A stretch of DNA of 6,331 nucleotides from positions 1 to 6,331 of the forward strand of contig JAHFOH010000080.1 of NCBI GenBank assembly GCA_023266955.1, given 5' to 3'. The notes beneath the pieces were generated by a model. The model saw only the letters and a program-made list of their open reading frames with translations, searched no databases and had not been told where the DNA came from. A program made the translations under genes and the position numbers. Positions 1 through 6,155 of this stretch are shown piece after piece; position 1 is the stretch's first letter; the number at the start of each line of letters is the position of its first letter. The stretch comes from Nitrososphaerota archaeon (lineage in GTDB: Archaea > Thermoproteota > Nitrososphaeria > Nitrososphaerales > JAHFOH01).

Positions 1-1
1 C

Positions 2-202
2 GCGATCTCTATTGTTGCTGAACAGGGGAAGCTCGTGGCAGCCTCCACTACACCTCCAACAACAAGTGTTCCTACAACTGCTCCTGGACAATTGCCAGCA
101 TTAGGCTTCAACCCGACAGTTCTGCTGGGGGCAGCGGGAGCAGTGGTGGTCGTCTTGGTTACCGTGCTTCTCCTGCGGAGGAGGGGCGGGAAGCCCAACT
201 AA
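2..202 (+). CDS. C-terminal end of a membrane-anchored extracytoplasmic protein, probably the ABC substrate-binding protein (partial)
   Basis: The last 66 codons of a gene whose start lies outside the window; the frame is open from base 2 and stops at TAA 200-202. The visible part has three segments: a short end of a folded domain (AISIVAEQGKLVAAS), a Thr/Pro-rich stalk of about 17 residues (TTPPTTSVPTTAPG), and one hydrophobic helix of about 20 residues followed by a positive stop-transfer tail (RRRGGK). This stalk-plus-anchor arrangement is typical of archaeal extracytoplasmic solute-binding proteins, which are held at the cell surface by a C-terminal helix. Its place directly upstream of dppB-type permease DNA, on the same strand, suggests the family 5 (peptide/nickel type) binding protein. 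The ligand-binding domain is not in the window, so another anchored surface protein cannot be excluded. The CDS call is strong; the family is inferred from context. Confidence 0.7.
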   Translation, partial: AISIVAEQGKLVAASTTPPTTSVPTTAPGQLPALGFNPTVLLGAAGAVVVVLVTVLLLRRRGGKPN

Positions 203-250
203 TTCCCCTTACACGAAGCGAAAAGTCACTATGACGCTCCTGCTCCAAAA

Positions 251-332
251 AACCGAATAGTTTAGCTTCACCTTCTTAGTGGAGACGAGCAGCATCAGCT
301 TGGGGGTAGCAAGAGTCCTAACAGTCCGTGGA
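251..332 (+). repeat. 82-bp near-identical direct repeat, copy A (start of the broken dppB)
   Basis: This block matches 1530-1611 with 80 of 82 bases identical; the differences are at 266 (C here, T there) and 305 (G here, A there). It covers 28 bases upstream of the GTG start and the first 18 codons. Weaker homology continues downstream to about base 736 (partner about 2018). To the left, the match ends abruptly at base 251. The 76-base gap between the upstream gene and the GTG holds no Shine-Dalgarno-like sequence close to the start; the only promoter-like element is the AT-rich GAATAGTTTAG shared with copy B. Confidence 0.9.
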
Positions 333-736
333 GGAACATTATTTGCTGTCCTCGTAGCCGTCTTGCATATCCTAGTGGTTACTCTAGGTGCTACAGGAGT
401 ATCGGATAGACTACTCAATGCTCAAATCGGCGAAATTCTACGTGAGCAAAGACAATCGCTCGCTCAGACGATTAGAGATCCTGATCAGTTGGAAAAAGTG
501 CTTCAAGAAAAAAGCAAGAACTAATTCAATTCTACAGCTTGGATAGACCGTGGTATGTACGCCTGCTTGACGCCATCAAACGAGTATTCATCCTCGACCT
601 AGGTTCCGCTAGAACGCTAAGAACAATTGGAGGAGGCTCAAGCGCCTCAGACCTCATGCTAGAGAGGCTTCCTAACACAATACTCCTTGTCGCAACGGCG
701 TTAGCGAAAAACGTCATCCTCACAGCTGCGTGGAGT
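279..736 (+). pseudogene. Truncated, frameshifted copy of the 5' part of dppB (DppB-type permease remnant)
   Basis: The reading frame opens at GTG 279, after an in-frame TAG at 258-260, and stops at TAA 522-524. The translation follows the intact DppB at 1558: the N-terminal membrane helix, then the start of the extracytoplasmic loop. Homology then continues in the -1 frame (from about 512; motifs LDRPWY, LDLGSARTLRT and ERLPNT are readable) until about 710-736, at the beginning of the second membrane helix, where it ends and unrelated sequence follows to a stop at 782-784. The shift sits in the A-run 508-513: one more A would give LQEKKQEL, aligning without a gap to LESKKQEL of the intact protein. 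The homopolymer could also hide a sequencing error, but the gene would still lack all helices after the first and the EAA loop. Before the shift about 36 of 225 coding bases differ from the intact copy but only about 6 of 75 residues, so it evolved as a working gene before it broke. Confidence 0.85.
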
Positions 737-745
737 TTCACCCAT

Positions 746-785
746 GTTAGAAAAATTTCTTTTTCGGTAAGATTTTTTCTCTAAC
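746..785 (+). terminator. T-rich imperfect hairpin, possible terminator or recombination junction
   Basis: GTTAGAAAAA (746-755) can pair with TTTTTCTCTAAC (774-785), leaving a 2-base bulge. The intervening DNA is also T-rich (TTTCTTTTTC, ATTTTTTCTC). Archaeal transcription usually ends in T-runs, so this could stop read-through from the upstream genes. It lies just past the point where homology to dppB is lost. The rest of the gap up to 966 shows no gene that I can support. Confidence 0.35.
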
Positions 786-938
786 ACTTCATGACGTGAT
801 CGTATACCTACGAGGAAACTGTCTTCAGCCCTTTTAACAAGGATTCGAAAGCATGGCTCCAGAGTTTCTGGCGCAAGAGATGAAGCGGGATTCGACCAGC
901 GGATTCCCTCTTCAACTTGGGAAAACTCTAAAGGCTTA

Positions 939-957
939 AGTGTAACTTTGTAACACT
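939..957. promoter_or_regulatory. Interrupted palindrome upstream of the regulator gene, candidate operator
   Basis: AGTGTAAC-TTT-GTAACACT: the two 8-base arms are inverted repeats with one mismatch. The same DNA can also be read as a direct repeat, TGTAAC at 941-946 and 949-954, with an 8-base period. It ends 9 bases before the TTG start of the ribbon-helix-helix gene and overlaps CTTAAG (935-940), the only TATA-like element upstream, at about -32 to -27. Ribbon-helix-helix proteins bind short inverted or direct repeats and commonly repress their own genes, so an autoregulatory site is a reasonable inference. No binding data exist here. Confidence 0.5.
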
Positions 958-966
958 GTATCATTC

Positions 967-1317
967 TTGATAAGGCGCTTATCGGCAGTGGTGTCCGATG
1001 AGGAGTATAGGCGTATTCAAAAGCTCAGCAACGCAGGTGCCGCAAAGAGTGTTGCGGACTTGGTGAGGCAGGCTGTTAGGCGATATGCCGAAGAGCTCGG
1101 ATCGAGCAAGCTCGTCACTTTTAGGAATATTTCATTATCCCAAGCCAGAAAGGAGGTCGAGGCCTATCTCAAGAGAAAAGCTGGCATCGTTTGGCCCGAT
1201 GAAATGGCTGAAGAGCTGGGGATAGACTATAGACTCGTCCTCCAAGTCGTCCAGGAGTTAACAAATGAAGGAAAGTTGGAAGTCATGGAGAGGAAACCAC
1301 AGGTCATCGTCAAATGA
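967..1317 (+). CDS. Small transcriptional regulator: N-terminal ribbon-helix-helix plus C-terminal winged-helix-like region
   Basis: A 116-residue protein. Residues 2-8 (RRLSAVV) form the likely DNA-contacting strand, followed by helices at 10-22 and 28-45 with the family pattern SDEEYRRI and SVADLVRQAVRRY; this is a CopG/MetJ-type fold, which works as a dimer. Residues 57-116 look like a second DNA-binding unit: a helix (QARKEVEAYLKRKAG), a helix-turn-helix (PDEMAEELGI then DYRLVLQVVQELTNEGK) and a possible wing (LEVMERKPQVIVK). TTG 967 is chosen because the later GTG codons at 988 and 991 would remove the strand, and an in-frame stop at 943-945 excludes longer forms. There is no Shine-Dalgarno site, so leaderless translation is likely. 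It sits between a broken and an intact dppB, which suggests control of the transporter or of itself. A role as an antitoxin is possible, but no toxin is recognised next to it. Confidence 0.85.
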   Translation: MIRRLSAVVSDEEYRRIQKLSNAGAAKSVADLVRQAVRRYAEELGSSKLVTFRNISLSQARKEVEAYLKRKAGIVWPDEMAEELGIDYRLVLQVVQELTNEGKLEVMERKPQVIVK

Positions 1318-1508
1318 CAATTCTGTACGGAGAAGGGGATGGAATTTTCGGCGATAGAGTAGTGGCGTACGCAAGACGAATCGAAGTGATGAAATTTCCC
1401 ATCCCACGCACTCACAGACATAGAGCACAAGGAGCAAAGCTCGACGATGCAGAGTGTTACATTGTCAAACCCATTAGATGGAAAGTGCAGCCCAGCACCG
1501 AAGAATGA
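1314..1508 (+). CDS. Possible small protein of unknown function overlapping the regulator stop
   Basis: A 64-residue ORF whose ATG shares the four bases ATGA with the stop of the preceding regulator gene, the overlap usual for translationally coupled genes. I do not recognise the protein. It is mixed and basic in the middle (FPIPRTHRHRAQGAK), has one Cys, and has no membrane helix or signal peptide. A toxin partner for the ribbon-helix-helix protein was considered because of the coupling, but no RelE, PIN, MazF or HEPN motif is visible. It ends 49 bases before dppB, in DNA that must also hold the dppB promoter region. It may be a real short gene or chance open sequence. Confidence 0.35.
   Translation: MTILYGEGDGIFGDRVVAYARRIEVMKFPIPRTHRHRAQGAKLDDAECYIVKPIRWKVQPSTEE
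1453..1471. promoter_or_regulatory. Candidate second regulator half-site upstream of dppB
   Basis: AGTGTTAC at 1453-1460 is exactly the reverse complement of the right arm (GTAACACT) of the dyad at 939-957. After the same 3-base spacing comes GTCAAACC, which matches the opposite arm at only about 5 of 8 positions. It lies about 90 bases upstream of the dppB start and inside the doubtful small ORF. One exact 8-mer can occur by chance, so this is only a lead. Confidence 0.2.
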
Positions 1509-1529
1509 CTTAGGTCACTTGCTCACGGT

Positions 1530-1611
1530 AACCGAATAGTTTAGTTTCACCTTCTTAGTGGAGACGAGCAGCATCAGCTTGGGAGTAGCAAGAGTCCTAA
1601 CAGTCCGTGGA
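1530..1611 (+). repeat. 82-bp near-identical direct repeat, copy B (promoter region and start of intact dppB)
   Basis: Partner of 251-332, with two mismatches. It contains the 28 bases upstream of GTG 1558 and the first 18 codons of the intact dppB. The upstream part includes GAATAGTTTAG (1534-1544), the only AT-rich promoter-like stretch, at about -24 to -14; this is closer than the usual archaeal TATA position for a leaderless start. No GGAGG/GGTG-like site precedes the GTG (the bases are CACCTTCTTA). A small palindrome, CGGT-A-ACCG (1526-1534), straddles the left edge and is present in this copy only. Confidence 0.9.
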
Positions 1612-2625
1612 GCCACACTATTCGGAGTCCTAGTAGCCGTCCTACTCATCCTTGTAGTCACACTAGGTGCAACAGGAGTATCCGACAGGCTACTCAATGC
1701 CCAAGTTAGTGAAACTCTGCGGGAGCAAAGACAATCACTTGCCCAGACTATTAGAGACCCAGATCAGCTGGAAAAAGTGCTCGAAAGCAAGAAACAAGAA
1801 CTCCTTCAATTCTATGGACTCGATAGACCATGGTATCAACGCCTACCCGACGCCATCATTCGTGTATTCACCCTTGATCTTGGTTCGGCCCGTACGCTGA
1901 GAACTGTAGGAGGAAGCTCGAAGGTTTCAGAGCTCATCTTCGAGAGGCTGCCCAACACTATAATTCTGGTCACAACAGCATTAGCGATAACTGCCATCAT
2001 AGGTCTTTGGGTTGGAGTGAGACTCGCAGTCAAGGTTGGGAGCAGACTAGACCGCGCTGTATCCTACCTTTCAGCAGCCTCCAACGCTCTTCCAAGCTGG
2101 TGGACCGGCATCATCTTCATCCTAATCTTCTCAGTTCAGCTCCATCTCCTGCCTATCGGAGGAATCTTCAGCGCTCCCTCTCCAAGCGACATCTTTGGAA
2201 AAGTCCTCGACGTAGTTTGGCACGCAATCCTGCCGATACTGACGCTTGTGGCCATTTCAGTCGGAGGTTGGACGTATTCGGTCAGAACAATGGTGCTGAA
2301 TACTGCTCAAGAGGAATTTGTGACGGCAGCAAGGGCAAAAGGGCTTCCCGAATCAATAGTGATGAGAAGGCACATCTTGAGAGTGGCTGCTCCTCCAATA
2401 GCCACCAGCCTCATTCTAGGATTGGCGGGCTCATTAGGTGGCGCTATACTCACTGAAACGGTGTTCAATTGGCCAGGTATGGGCAGGTTATTCTATGAAG
2501 GCATCCTCTCGTTTGATGAAGCCGTTGTAGTGGGCCTTACCTTCATGTTCACCGTCATCTACGTCGTTGCAAGATTCCTGCTTGAAGTGCTCTACATCGT
2601 GCTTGATCCTAGGGTGAGGTACTAG
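1558..2625 (+). CDS. dppB: ABC transporter permease, DppB/OppB type (dipeptide/oligopeptide family)
   Basis: A 355-residue inner subunit of a peptide-type ABC importer; it forms the transmembrane channel together with the DppC-type protein. Order of parts: first membrane helix at about 19-41; an extracytoplasmic segment 43-130 with the family motifs FYGLDRPWYQRL (85-96) and LDLGSA (106-111); helices at about 133-156, 178-202, 219-243, 279-300 and 322-347; and the EAA loop EEFVTAARAKGLP (252-264) that docks on the ATPase. ETVFNWPGMGRL (300-311) and the ending LDPRVRY are classic for DppB. Length is somewhat above the bacterial norm. GTG 1558 is the only in-frame start after the TAG at 1537-1539 that keeps the first helix. 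There is no Shine-Dalgarno site, in contrast to the next two genes, which fits a first gene of a transcript. Substrate is not readable from sequence. Confidence 0.95.
   Translation: METSSISLGVARVLTVRGATLFGVLVAVLLILVVTLGATGVSDRLLNAQVSETLREQRQSLAQTIRDPDQLEKVLESKKQELLQFYGLDRPWYQRLPDAIIRVFTLDLGSARTLRTVGGSSKVSELIFERLPNTIILVTTALAITAIIGLWVGVRLAVKVGSRLDRAVSYLSAASNALPSWWTGIIFILIFSVQLHLLPIGGIFSAPSPSDIFGKVLDVVWHAILPILTLVAISVGGWTYSVRTMVLNTAQEEFVTAARAKGLPESIVMRRHILRVAAPPIATSLILGLAGSLGGAILTETVFNWPGMGRLFYEGILSFDEAVVVGLTFMFTVIYVVARFLLEVLYIVLDPRVRY
2613..2619 (+). promoter_or_regulatory. Ribosome binding site of dppC inside the end of dppB
   Basis: GGTGAGG-like Shine-Dalgarno sequence within the last codons of dppB, about 10 bases before ATG 2629. 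It supports that start and translation of dppC from the shared mRNA. Confidence 0.55.
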
Positions 2626-2628
2626 AGA

Positions 2629-4056
2629 ATGTTAAGACGAAGTGTTGTCAAAGAATTACTGAAAACCGGTTCTGGAAGAGTCGGCTCAATCTTCTTCCTG
2701 GTATTGATCGGAATTTCGATTTATGTTGTGGCAACCTATCCCCTTGACTTCGGTGTGCGATCTTGGAGGAACCCAGCCGTATGGGCTGACTATCCAAAAG
2801 CTGCCCCTCCTGTGTGGACCAACCTCCTCTCGAACTTAAGAAGCGCAGAGCATCAGGTCCTCGACAAATCCCAACCGACCCAAATATTGATGGGTGAGAC
2901 TAGTAGAACCAATGTCTACGAATTTAGGACAAACTTCCTATCAGACGAGCCGCCAACCCTCATATCATTCACACTCGCCGGCGTGACATTTTACGAGCGC
3001 TCACCGCTCCTCAACATAAGATTCATCAGACCTGACCAAAACCAGCTCCTCCTCTACTCTTTCGTCGTGCCCGGACCAACAGCAGGCGAACAAGCTCCAA
3101 TCAAGCGATACTACGAGACTCCCCTGAGAGTCGCCTTGAGTAACGAACGCAGCGCCATCTCAGCAGTTGCCGACTTCTCAAGATCATCTTTAGGCGTAGA
3201 TGTTGATACCGCTCAACTGACTAGAGAAGGGATACTGAAGATTCTCTTTAGCTCTCCAGAAGCTGGACACTTCAGAATCTTAAAGGGAGTTTATGCTGTC
3301 CAAGTTGCAGTGGAACTCTATGATTCAAGAGACTCAGTCGGTTCTTTGCGTTTAGTTCTAGGAGGGTCTACATTTGGCGTACTTGGGACTGACTCTATCG
3401 GAAGAGACCTGGCCGTAGGAATTCTCTTCGGCTTCCCTGTAGCTCTCTTCATCGGTCTAGTCACCTCCACACTAACCACCCTTGTCGGCGCTTTCGCAGG
3501 GATCGTAAGCGGCTACTTTGGGGGGAAGACTGACACCCTCATACAACGCGTGTCTGACATACTCAACAACATTCCATTGCTTCCGATACTGATCTTCCTC
3601 GCCTTCATCTTCGGACAAAACCTCTTTGTAATAATCTTCGTTTTGATAGCCTTCAGTTGGCCAGGTCTAACCGTAATCATGCGCTCCATGGTCCTCCAGA
3701 TCAAATCTGAACAGTTCGTGGAAGCAGCAAGAGTCCTAGGGGCGTCGAGAATGAAAATAGTGGTTCAGCACATCTTCCCCCAAACAGCACCCTACGTATT
3801 GGCCCAAATGATCTTCCTCGCTCCCGCAGCCATCCTCGCCGAAGCAGCACTAAGCTTCCTAGGACTCGGTGACCCATCAATACCCACGTGGGGCCAAATC
3901 TTGGAATCAGGCTTTAGAAGTGGCGCAGTCTATGTGGGCTTTTGGTGGTGGATCATCCCTCCCGGCTTATTAATCATCTTCACAGCAATGACTTTTGTTC
4001 TGATCGCTCTCGGATTAGAGCCTGCGGTCAATCCGAGGCTAAGGAGGTTAAGATGA
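2629..4056 (+). CDS. dppC: ABC transporter permease, DppC/OppC type, with a very large extracytoplasmic loop
   Basis: A 475-residue second channel subunit; typical DppC proteins have about 300. A helix at about 19-36 is followed by some 210 mostly polar residues (about 37-248) before the standard core begins. That core has LGTDSIGRD (252-260), helices at about 263-290, 315-350, 385-408 and 437-465, the EAA loop EQFVEAARVLGASR (361-374) and LSFLGLGDPSIPTWG (408-422), all diagnostic of DppC/OppC. The inserted part alternates short hydrophobic and polar stretches (LISFTLAGVTF, LLYSFVVPG, YAVQVAVELY), which suggests a beta-rich domain outside the membrane; it could contact the binding protein or the substrate. 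I recall long DppC proteins in other archaea, so this may be a lineage trait. Three bases separate it from dppB; its stop touches the start of dppD. Confidence 0.95.
   Translation: MLRRSVVKELLKTGSGRVGSIFFLVLIGISIYVVATYPLDFGVRSWRNPAVWADYPKAAPPVWTNLLSNLRSAEHQVLDKSQPTQILMGETSRTNVYEFRTNFLSDEPPTLISFTLAGVTFYERSPLLNIRFIRPDQNQLLLYSFVVPGPTAGEQAPIKRYYETPLRVALSNERSAISAVADFSRSSLGVDVDTAQLTREGILKILFSSPEAGHFRILKGVYAVQVAVELYDSRDSVGSLRLVLGGSTFGVLGTDSIGRDLAVGILFGFPVALFIGLVTSTLTTLVGAFAGIVSGYFGGKTDTLIQRVSDILNNIPLLPILIFLAFIFGQNLFVIIFVLIAFSWPGLTVIMRSMVLQIKSEQFVEAARVLGASRMKIVVQHIFPQTAPYVLAQMIFLAPAAILAEAALSFLGLGDPSIPTWGQILESGFRSGAVYVGFWWWIIPPGLLIIFTAMTFVLIALGLEPAVNPRLRRLR
4043..4048 (+). promoter_or_regulatory. Strong ribosome binding site that fixes the GTG start of dppD
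   Basis: GGAGGT lies 8 bases before GTG 4057 within the last codons of dppC. The ATG at 4053 is in a different frame, so GTG is the start even though it directly follows the dppC stop TGA (4054-4056). Confidence 0.8.
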
Positions 4057-5013
4057 GTGCCCATACTAGATGTTCGCAACCTGAAACTTCACTACTCCAC
4101 TGAAAGAGGATTAGTACACGCTGTGGATGACGTTTCATTCAGCATCAAAGAGGGGGAGGCATTGGGTATCGTAGGTGAATCAGGCTGTGGCAAAACTAGT
4201 ATTGCAATATCAATTATGAGGTTGCTCCCACGTAACGTGGCAGTGTATTCCGGAAGCGTAAGTTTTGATGGGGGGGAGATGATGCAACTTCCAGCTGAAG
4301 AGTTCCGAAGCAGTATTCGATGGAAGAAGATTGCTATGGTCTTCCAAGGTGCCATGAACTCCCTAAACCCTGTGCTGAGAGCGGGTCTACAGGTGGCTGA
4401 GCCCCTTATCGCAAATGGAACTGGTAAATCAGAAGCTGAGAGAAGGACCCGTGAACTTCTTCACCTAGTAGGTTTACCAACTGAAGTGTTTTCGAGGTTC
4501 CCCCATGAATTGAGCGGTGGAATGAAGCAAAGAGTCGTCATCGCCATGTCTCTCATAATGAATCCGAAACTGCTTATCCTAGACGAACCGACTTCAGCGC
4601 TTGACGTAAGCATTCAGGCTCAAATCATGAATCTGCTTAAGAAACTCAAACGTGAGCTAAAACTATCGACCTTATTCATCACCCACGACATAGCACTTGC
4701 CAGCGACATATGTGATAGATTTGCGGTATTGTACGCTGGGCAAATTATTGAATCTGGTGATGCGGATCATATCCTTCTTGCGCCGGAGCATCCTTACACA
4801 CAGAAGCTACTCTCTAGCACTCCGCGTTTAAGAAGTGAATACAAACCTGATTTCATTTCTGGCGCTCCACCAGACCTCATGACGCCTCCAGTGGGATGCA
4901 GATTTCATCCCCGCTGTCCATATGTGTTCGAACCCTGCAAAACAGATCCACCAACGTACTCTCTCTCTGAACTTCAGGAATCAAGATGCTGGCTTCATTT
5001 GAATCATCAATGA
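4057..5013 (+). CDS. dppD: ABC transporter ATPase, DppD/OppD type
   Basis: A 318-residue cytoplasmic ATPase that powers import together with the DppF partner. All nucleotide-binding elements are intact: Walker A GESGCGKTS (40-48), Q-loop VFQGAMNSLNP (95-105), signature LSGGMKQR (152-159), Walker B LLILDEPTSALD (172-183) with Glu177, and the switch His210 in ITHD. The C-terminal extension of the peptide-transporter family follows, with HPYT (245-248) and four Cys at 281, 287, 294 and 311 in the pattern C-X5-C-X6-C-X16-C, the set known to hold an iron-sulfur cluster in OppD/DppD relatives. Starts with GTG right after the dppC stop; see the ribosome binding site at 4043. Length and layout are normal for the family. 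The substrate is set by the binding protein, not by this subunit. Confidence 0.96.
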   Translation: MPILDVRNLKLHYSTERGLVHAVDDVSFSIKEGEALGIVGESGCGKTSIAISIMRLLPRNVAVYSGSVSFDGGEMMQLPAEEFRSSIRWKKIAMVFQGAMNSLNPVLRAGLQVAEPLIANGTGKSEAERRTRELLHLVGLPTEVFSRFPHELSGGMKQRVVIAMSLIMNPKLLILDEPTSALDVSIQAQIMNLLKKLKRELKLSTLFITHDIALASDICDRFAVLYAGQIIESGDADHILLAPEHPYTQKLLSSTPRLRSEYKPDFISGAPPDLMTPPVGCRFHPRCPYVFEPCKTDPPTYSLSELQESRCWLHLNHQ

Positions 5014-5999
5014 AACCTCTTATCAATCTGCAAAATGTCAAGATGTATTTTCAGGTTCGAAGCGGATTCTTTCGAATTCAGCTTGCAAAAGCGGTAGACG
5101 ACGTCACCCTAAGCATTAACAGAGGGGAAACCCTAGCGCTTGTAGGTGAATCTGGCAGCGGGAAAACAACGTTAGGAAGACTCACCCTGAGAATTCTTGA
5201 CCCTACATCTGGAAGAATCGAATTTGACGGTCAAAACATCACTAACCTGAAGGAAGATGAACTCACTTGGTTCAGGAGAAGAGCTCAAGCAATCTTTCAG
5301 GATCCGTACTCCAGCCTAGATCCATTCATGAACGTCTTCCAAATCCTAGAGGAACCACTCAAGATTCACAATGCGGGTGATCCAAGAGAAAGGAGGGAAA
5401 GGATCCTCCAAGCCTTGAGGGAGGTGAGACTTAGCCCTGAGGAAGAATTCGCCTCAAAGTATCCTTACATGCTCTCAGGGGGACAGAGGCAAAGAGTGAA
5501 TCTAGCTAGAGCCCTCATGTTGAAGCCGGAATACATAGTAGCCGATGAACCGGTCTCCATGATAGATGTCTCCAGTAGAGCAGAAATCCTTGAACTTCTC
5601 CGAGAGCTTCAGCAGCGCTACGGATTAACCATCCTTTACATCACACACGATATAGCAACTGCAAAACATTTTGCAGACAGAATTGCAGTAATGTATCTGG
5701 GAAGAATCGTTGAATACGGATCAGCAGCAGAAATTGTGAAACAGCCTCTTCACCCATACACCATCGCCCTAATTGAAGCGGTTCCTGAACCCGATCCGGC
5801 AAACAGATTGAGAGAAAGGAGTTCAATCGCGGGAGAGCAACCATCTCCAATAAAAATTCCTGTTGCATGCAGGTTTCACCCCAGATGCAGATTCTTCATG
5901 CCTGGGAAATGTGATGTTATAGATCCCCCTTTAATTGAGGTGAAGAAAGGACGCTATGTAGCCTGCCATCTGTATCCAGAGCCAATGAGTGATGCGTAG
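5010..5999 (+). CDS. dppF: ABC transporter ATPase, DppF/OppF type
   Basis: A 329-residue second ATPase of the importer, forming a heterodimer with DppD. Motifs: Walker A GESGSGKTT (46-54), Q-loop IFQDPYSSLDP (95-105), signature LSGGQRQR (155-162), Walker B YIVADEPVSMID (175-186) with Glu180, and switch His213 in ITHD. The C-terminal peptide-transporter domain has HPYT (248-251) and four Cys at 287, 293, 301 and 319. ATG 5010 is chosen because it overlaps the dppD stop as ATGA and yields the family-like beginning MKPLINLQNVKMYF; a start at ATG 4986 would add eight residues, with a weak AGGAA in front of it, and is less likely. SMID in place of the usual SALD after Walker B is a variant I associate with archaeal DppF proteins. 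Last gene of the operon; no T-run terminator is seen downstream on this strand. Confidence 0.95.
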   Translation: MKPLINLQNVKMYFQVRSGFFRIQLAKAVDDVTLSINRGETLALVGESGSGKTTLGRLTLRILDPTSGRIEFDGQNITNLKEDELTWFRRRAQAIFQDPYSSLDPFMNVFQILEEPLKIHNAGDPRERRERILQALREVRLSPEEEFASKYPYMLSGGQRQRVNLARALMLKPEYIVADEPVSMIDVSSRAEILELLRELQQRYGLTILYITHDIATAKHFADRIAVMYLGRIVEYGSAAEIVKQPLHPYTIALIEAVPEPDPANRLRERSSIAGEQPSPIKIPVACRFHPRCRFFMPGKCDVIDPPLIEVKKGRYVACHLYPEPMSDA

Positions 6000-6097
6000 A
6001 ATCTTCATGAGGTCTATTGGTTCAAGATTGAGGCCTGAACGTTGCTCGTAAGACCAGCTGCGAAGTCCTTTCGAACAGCCTTAGCTCCAATGAGGAT

Positions 6098-6110
6098 AAA
6101 AACGCGCGCC
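6098..6110 (-). terminator. Possible terminator of the minus-strand gene
   Basis: On the minus strand GGCGCGCGTTTTTATC reads as a short GC-rich self-complementary stretch followed by five T. It lies about 46 bases after the stop of the minus-strand gene. The space between the two convergent genes (6000-6155) shows nothing else firm. Confidence 0.3.
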
Positions 6111-6155
6111 TGATACAACGGGCCCGGAACATGAATTGTCTCAGCAACCAGGCCG

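Noticed and set aside
209..418. Minus-strand ORF with a counterpart at 1515-1697 having a similar predicted protein
   Set aside because: Both are antisense to the duplicated dppB start; their similarity is explained by the DNA repeat. They read through Thr/Arg-rich antisense codons and show no domain.
701..964. Minus-strand ORF of 87 codons divergent from the regulator gene
   Set aside because: Its ATG would lie 2 bases from the regulator start, leaving no room for separate promoters outside each other's coding DNA, and its end runs antisense through the T-rich hairpin and the end of the dppB homology. No family is recognised. A decayed gene is possible but not supported.
2007..2456. 149-codon plus-strand ORF inside dppB
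   Set aside because: Out-of-frame shadow of a well-supported permease gene, with low-complexity composition and no recognisable motif.
4986..5009. Upstream ATG adding eight residues to dppF
   Set aside because: It would overlap dppD by 28 bases, while ATG 5010 gives the usual ATGA overlap and the family-like N-terminus. It cannot be excluded completely because a weak AGGAA precedes it.
5989..6038. Possible C/D box small RNA (GTGATG followed by CTGA about 45 bases later)
   Set aside because: Box C is imperfect, the internal C'/D' boxes are missing, and the first box lies in the end of dppF.
6119..6126. Perfect 8-bp palindrome CGGGCCCG in the convergent spacer
   Set aside because: Too short, does not extend outward, and has no T-run or repeat partner; likely chance.
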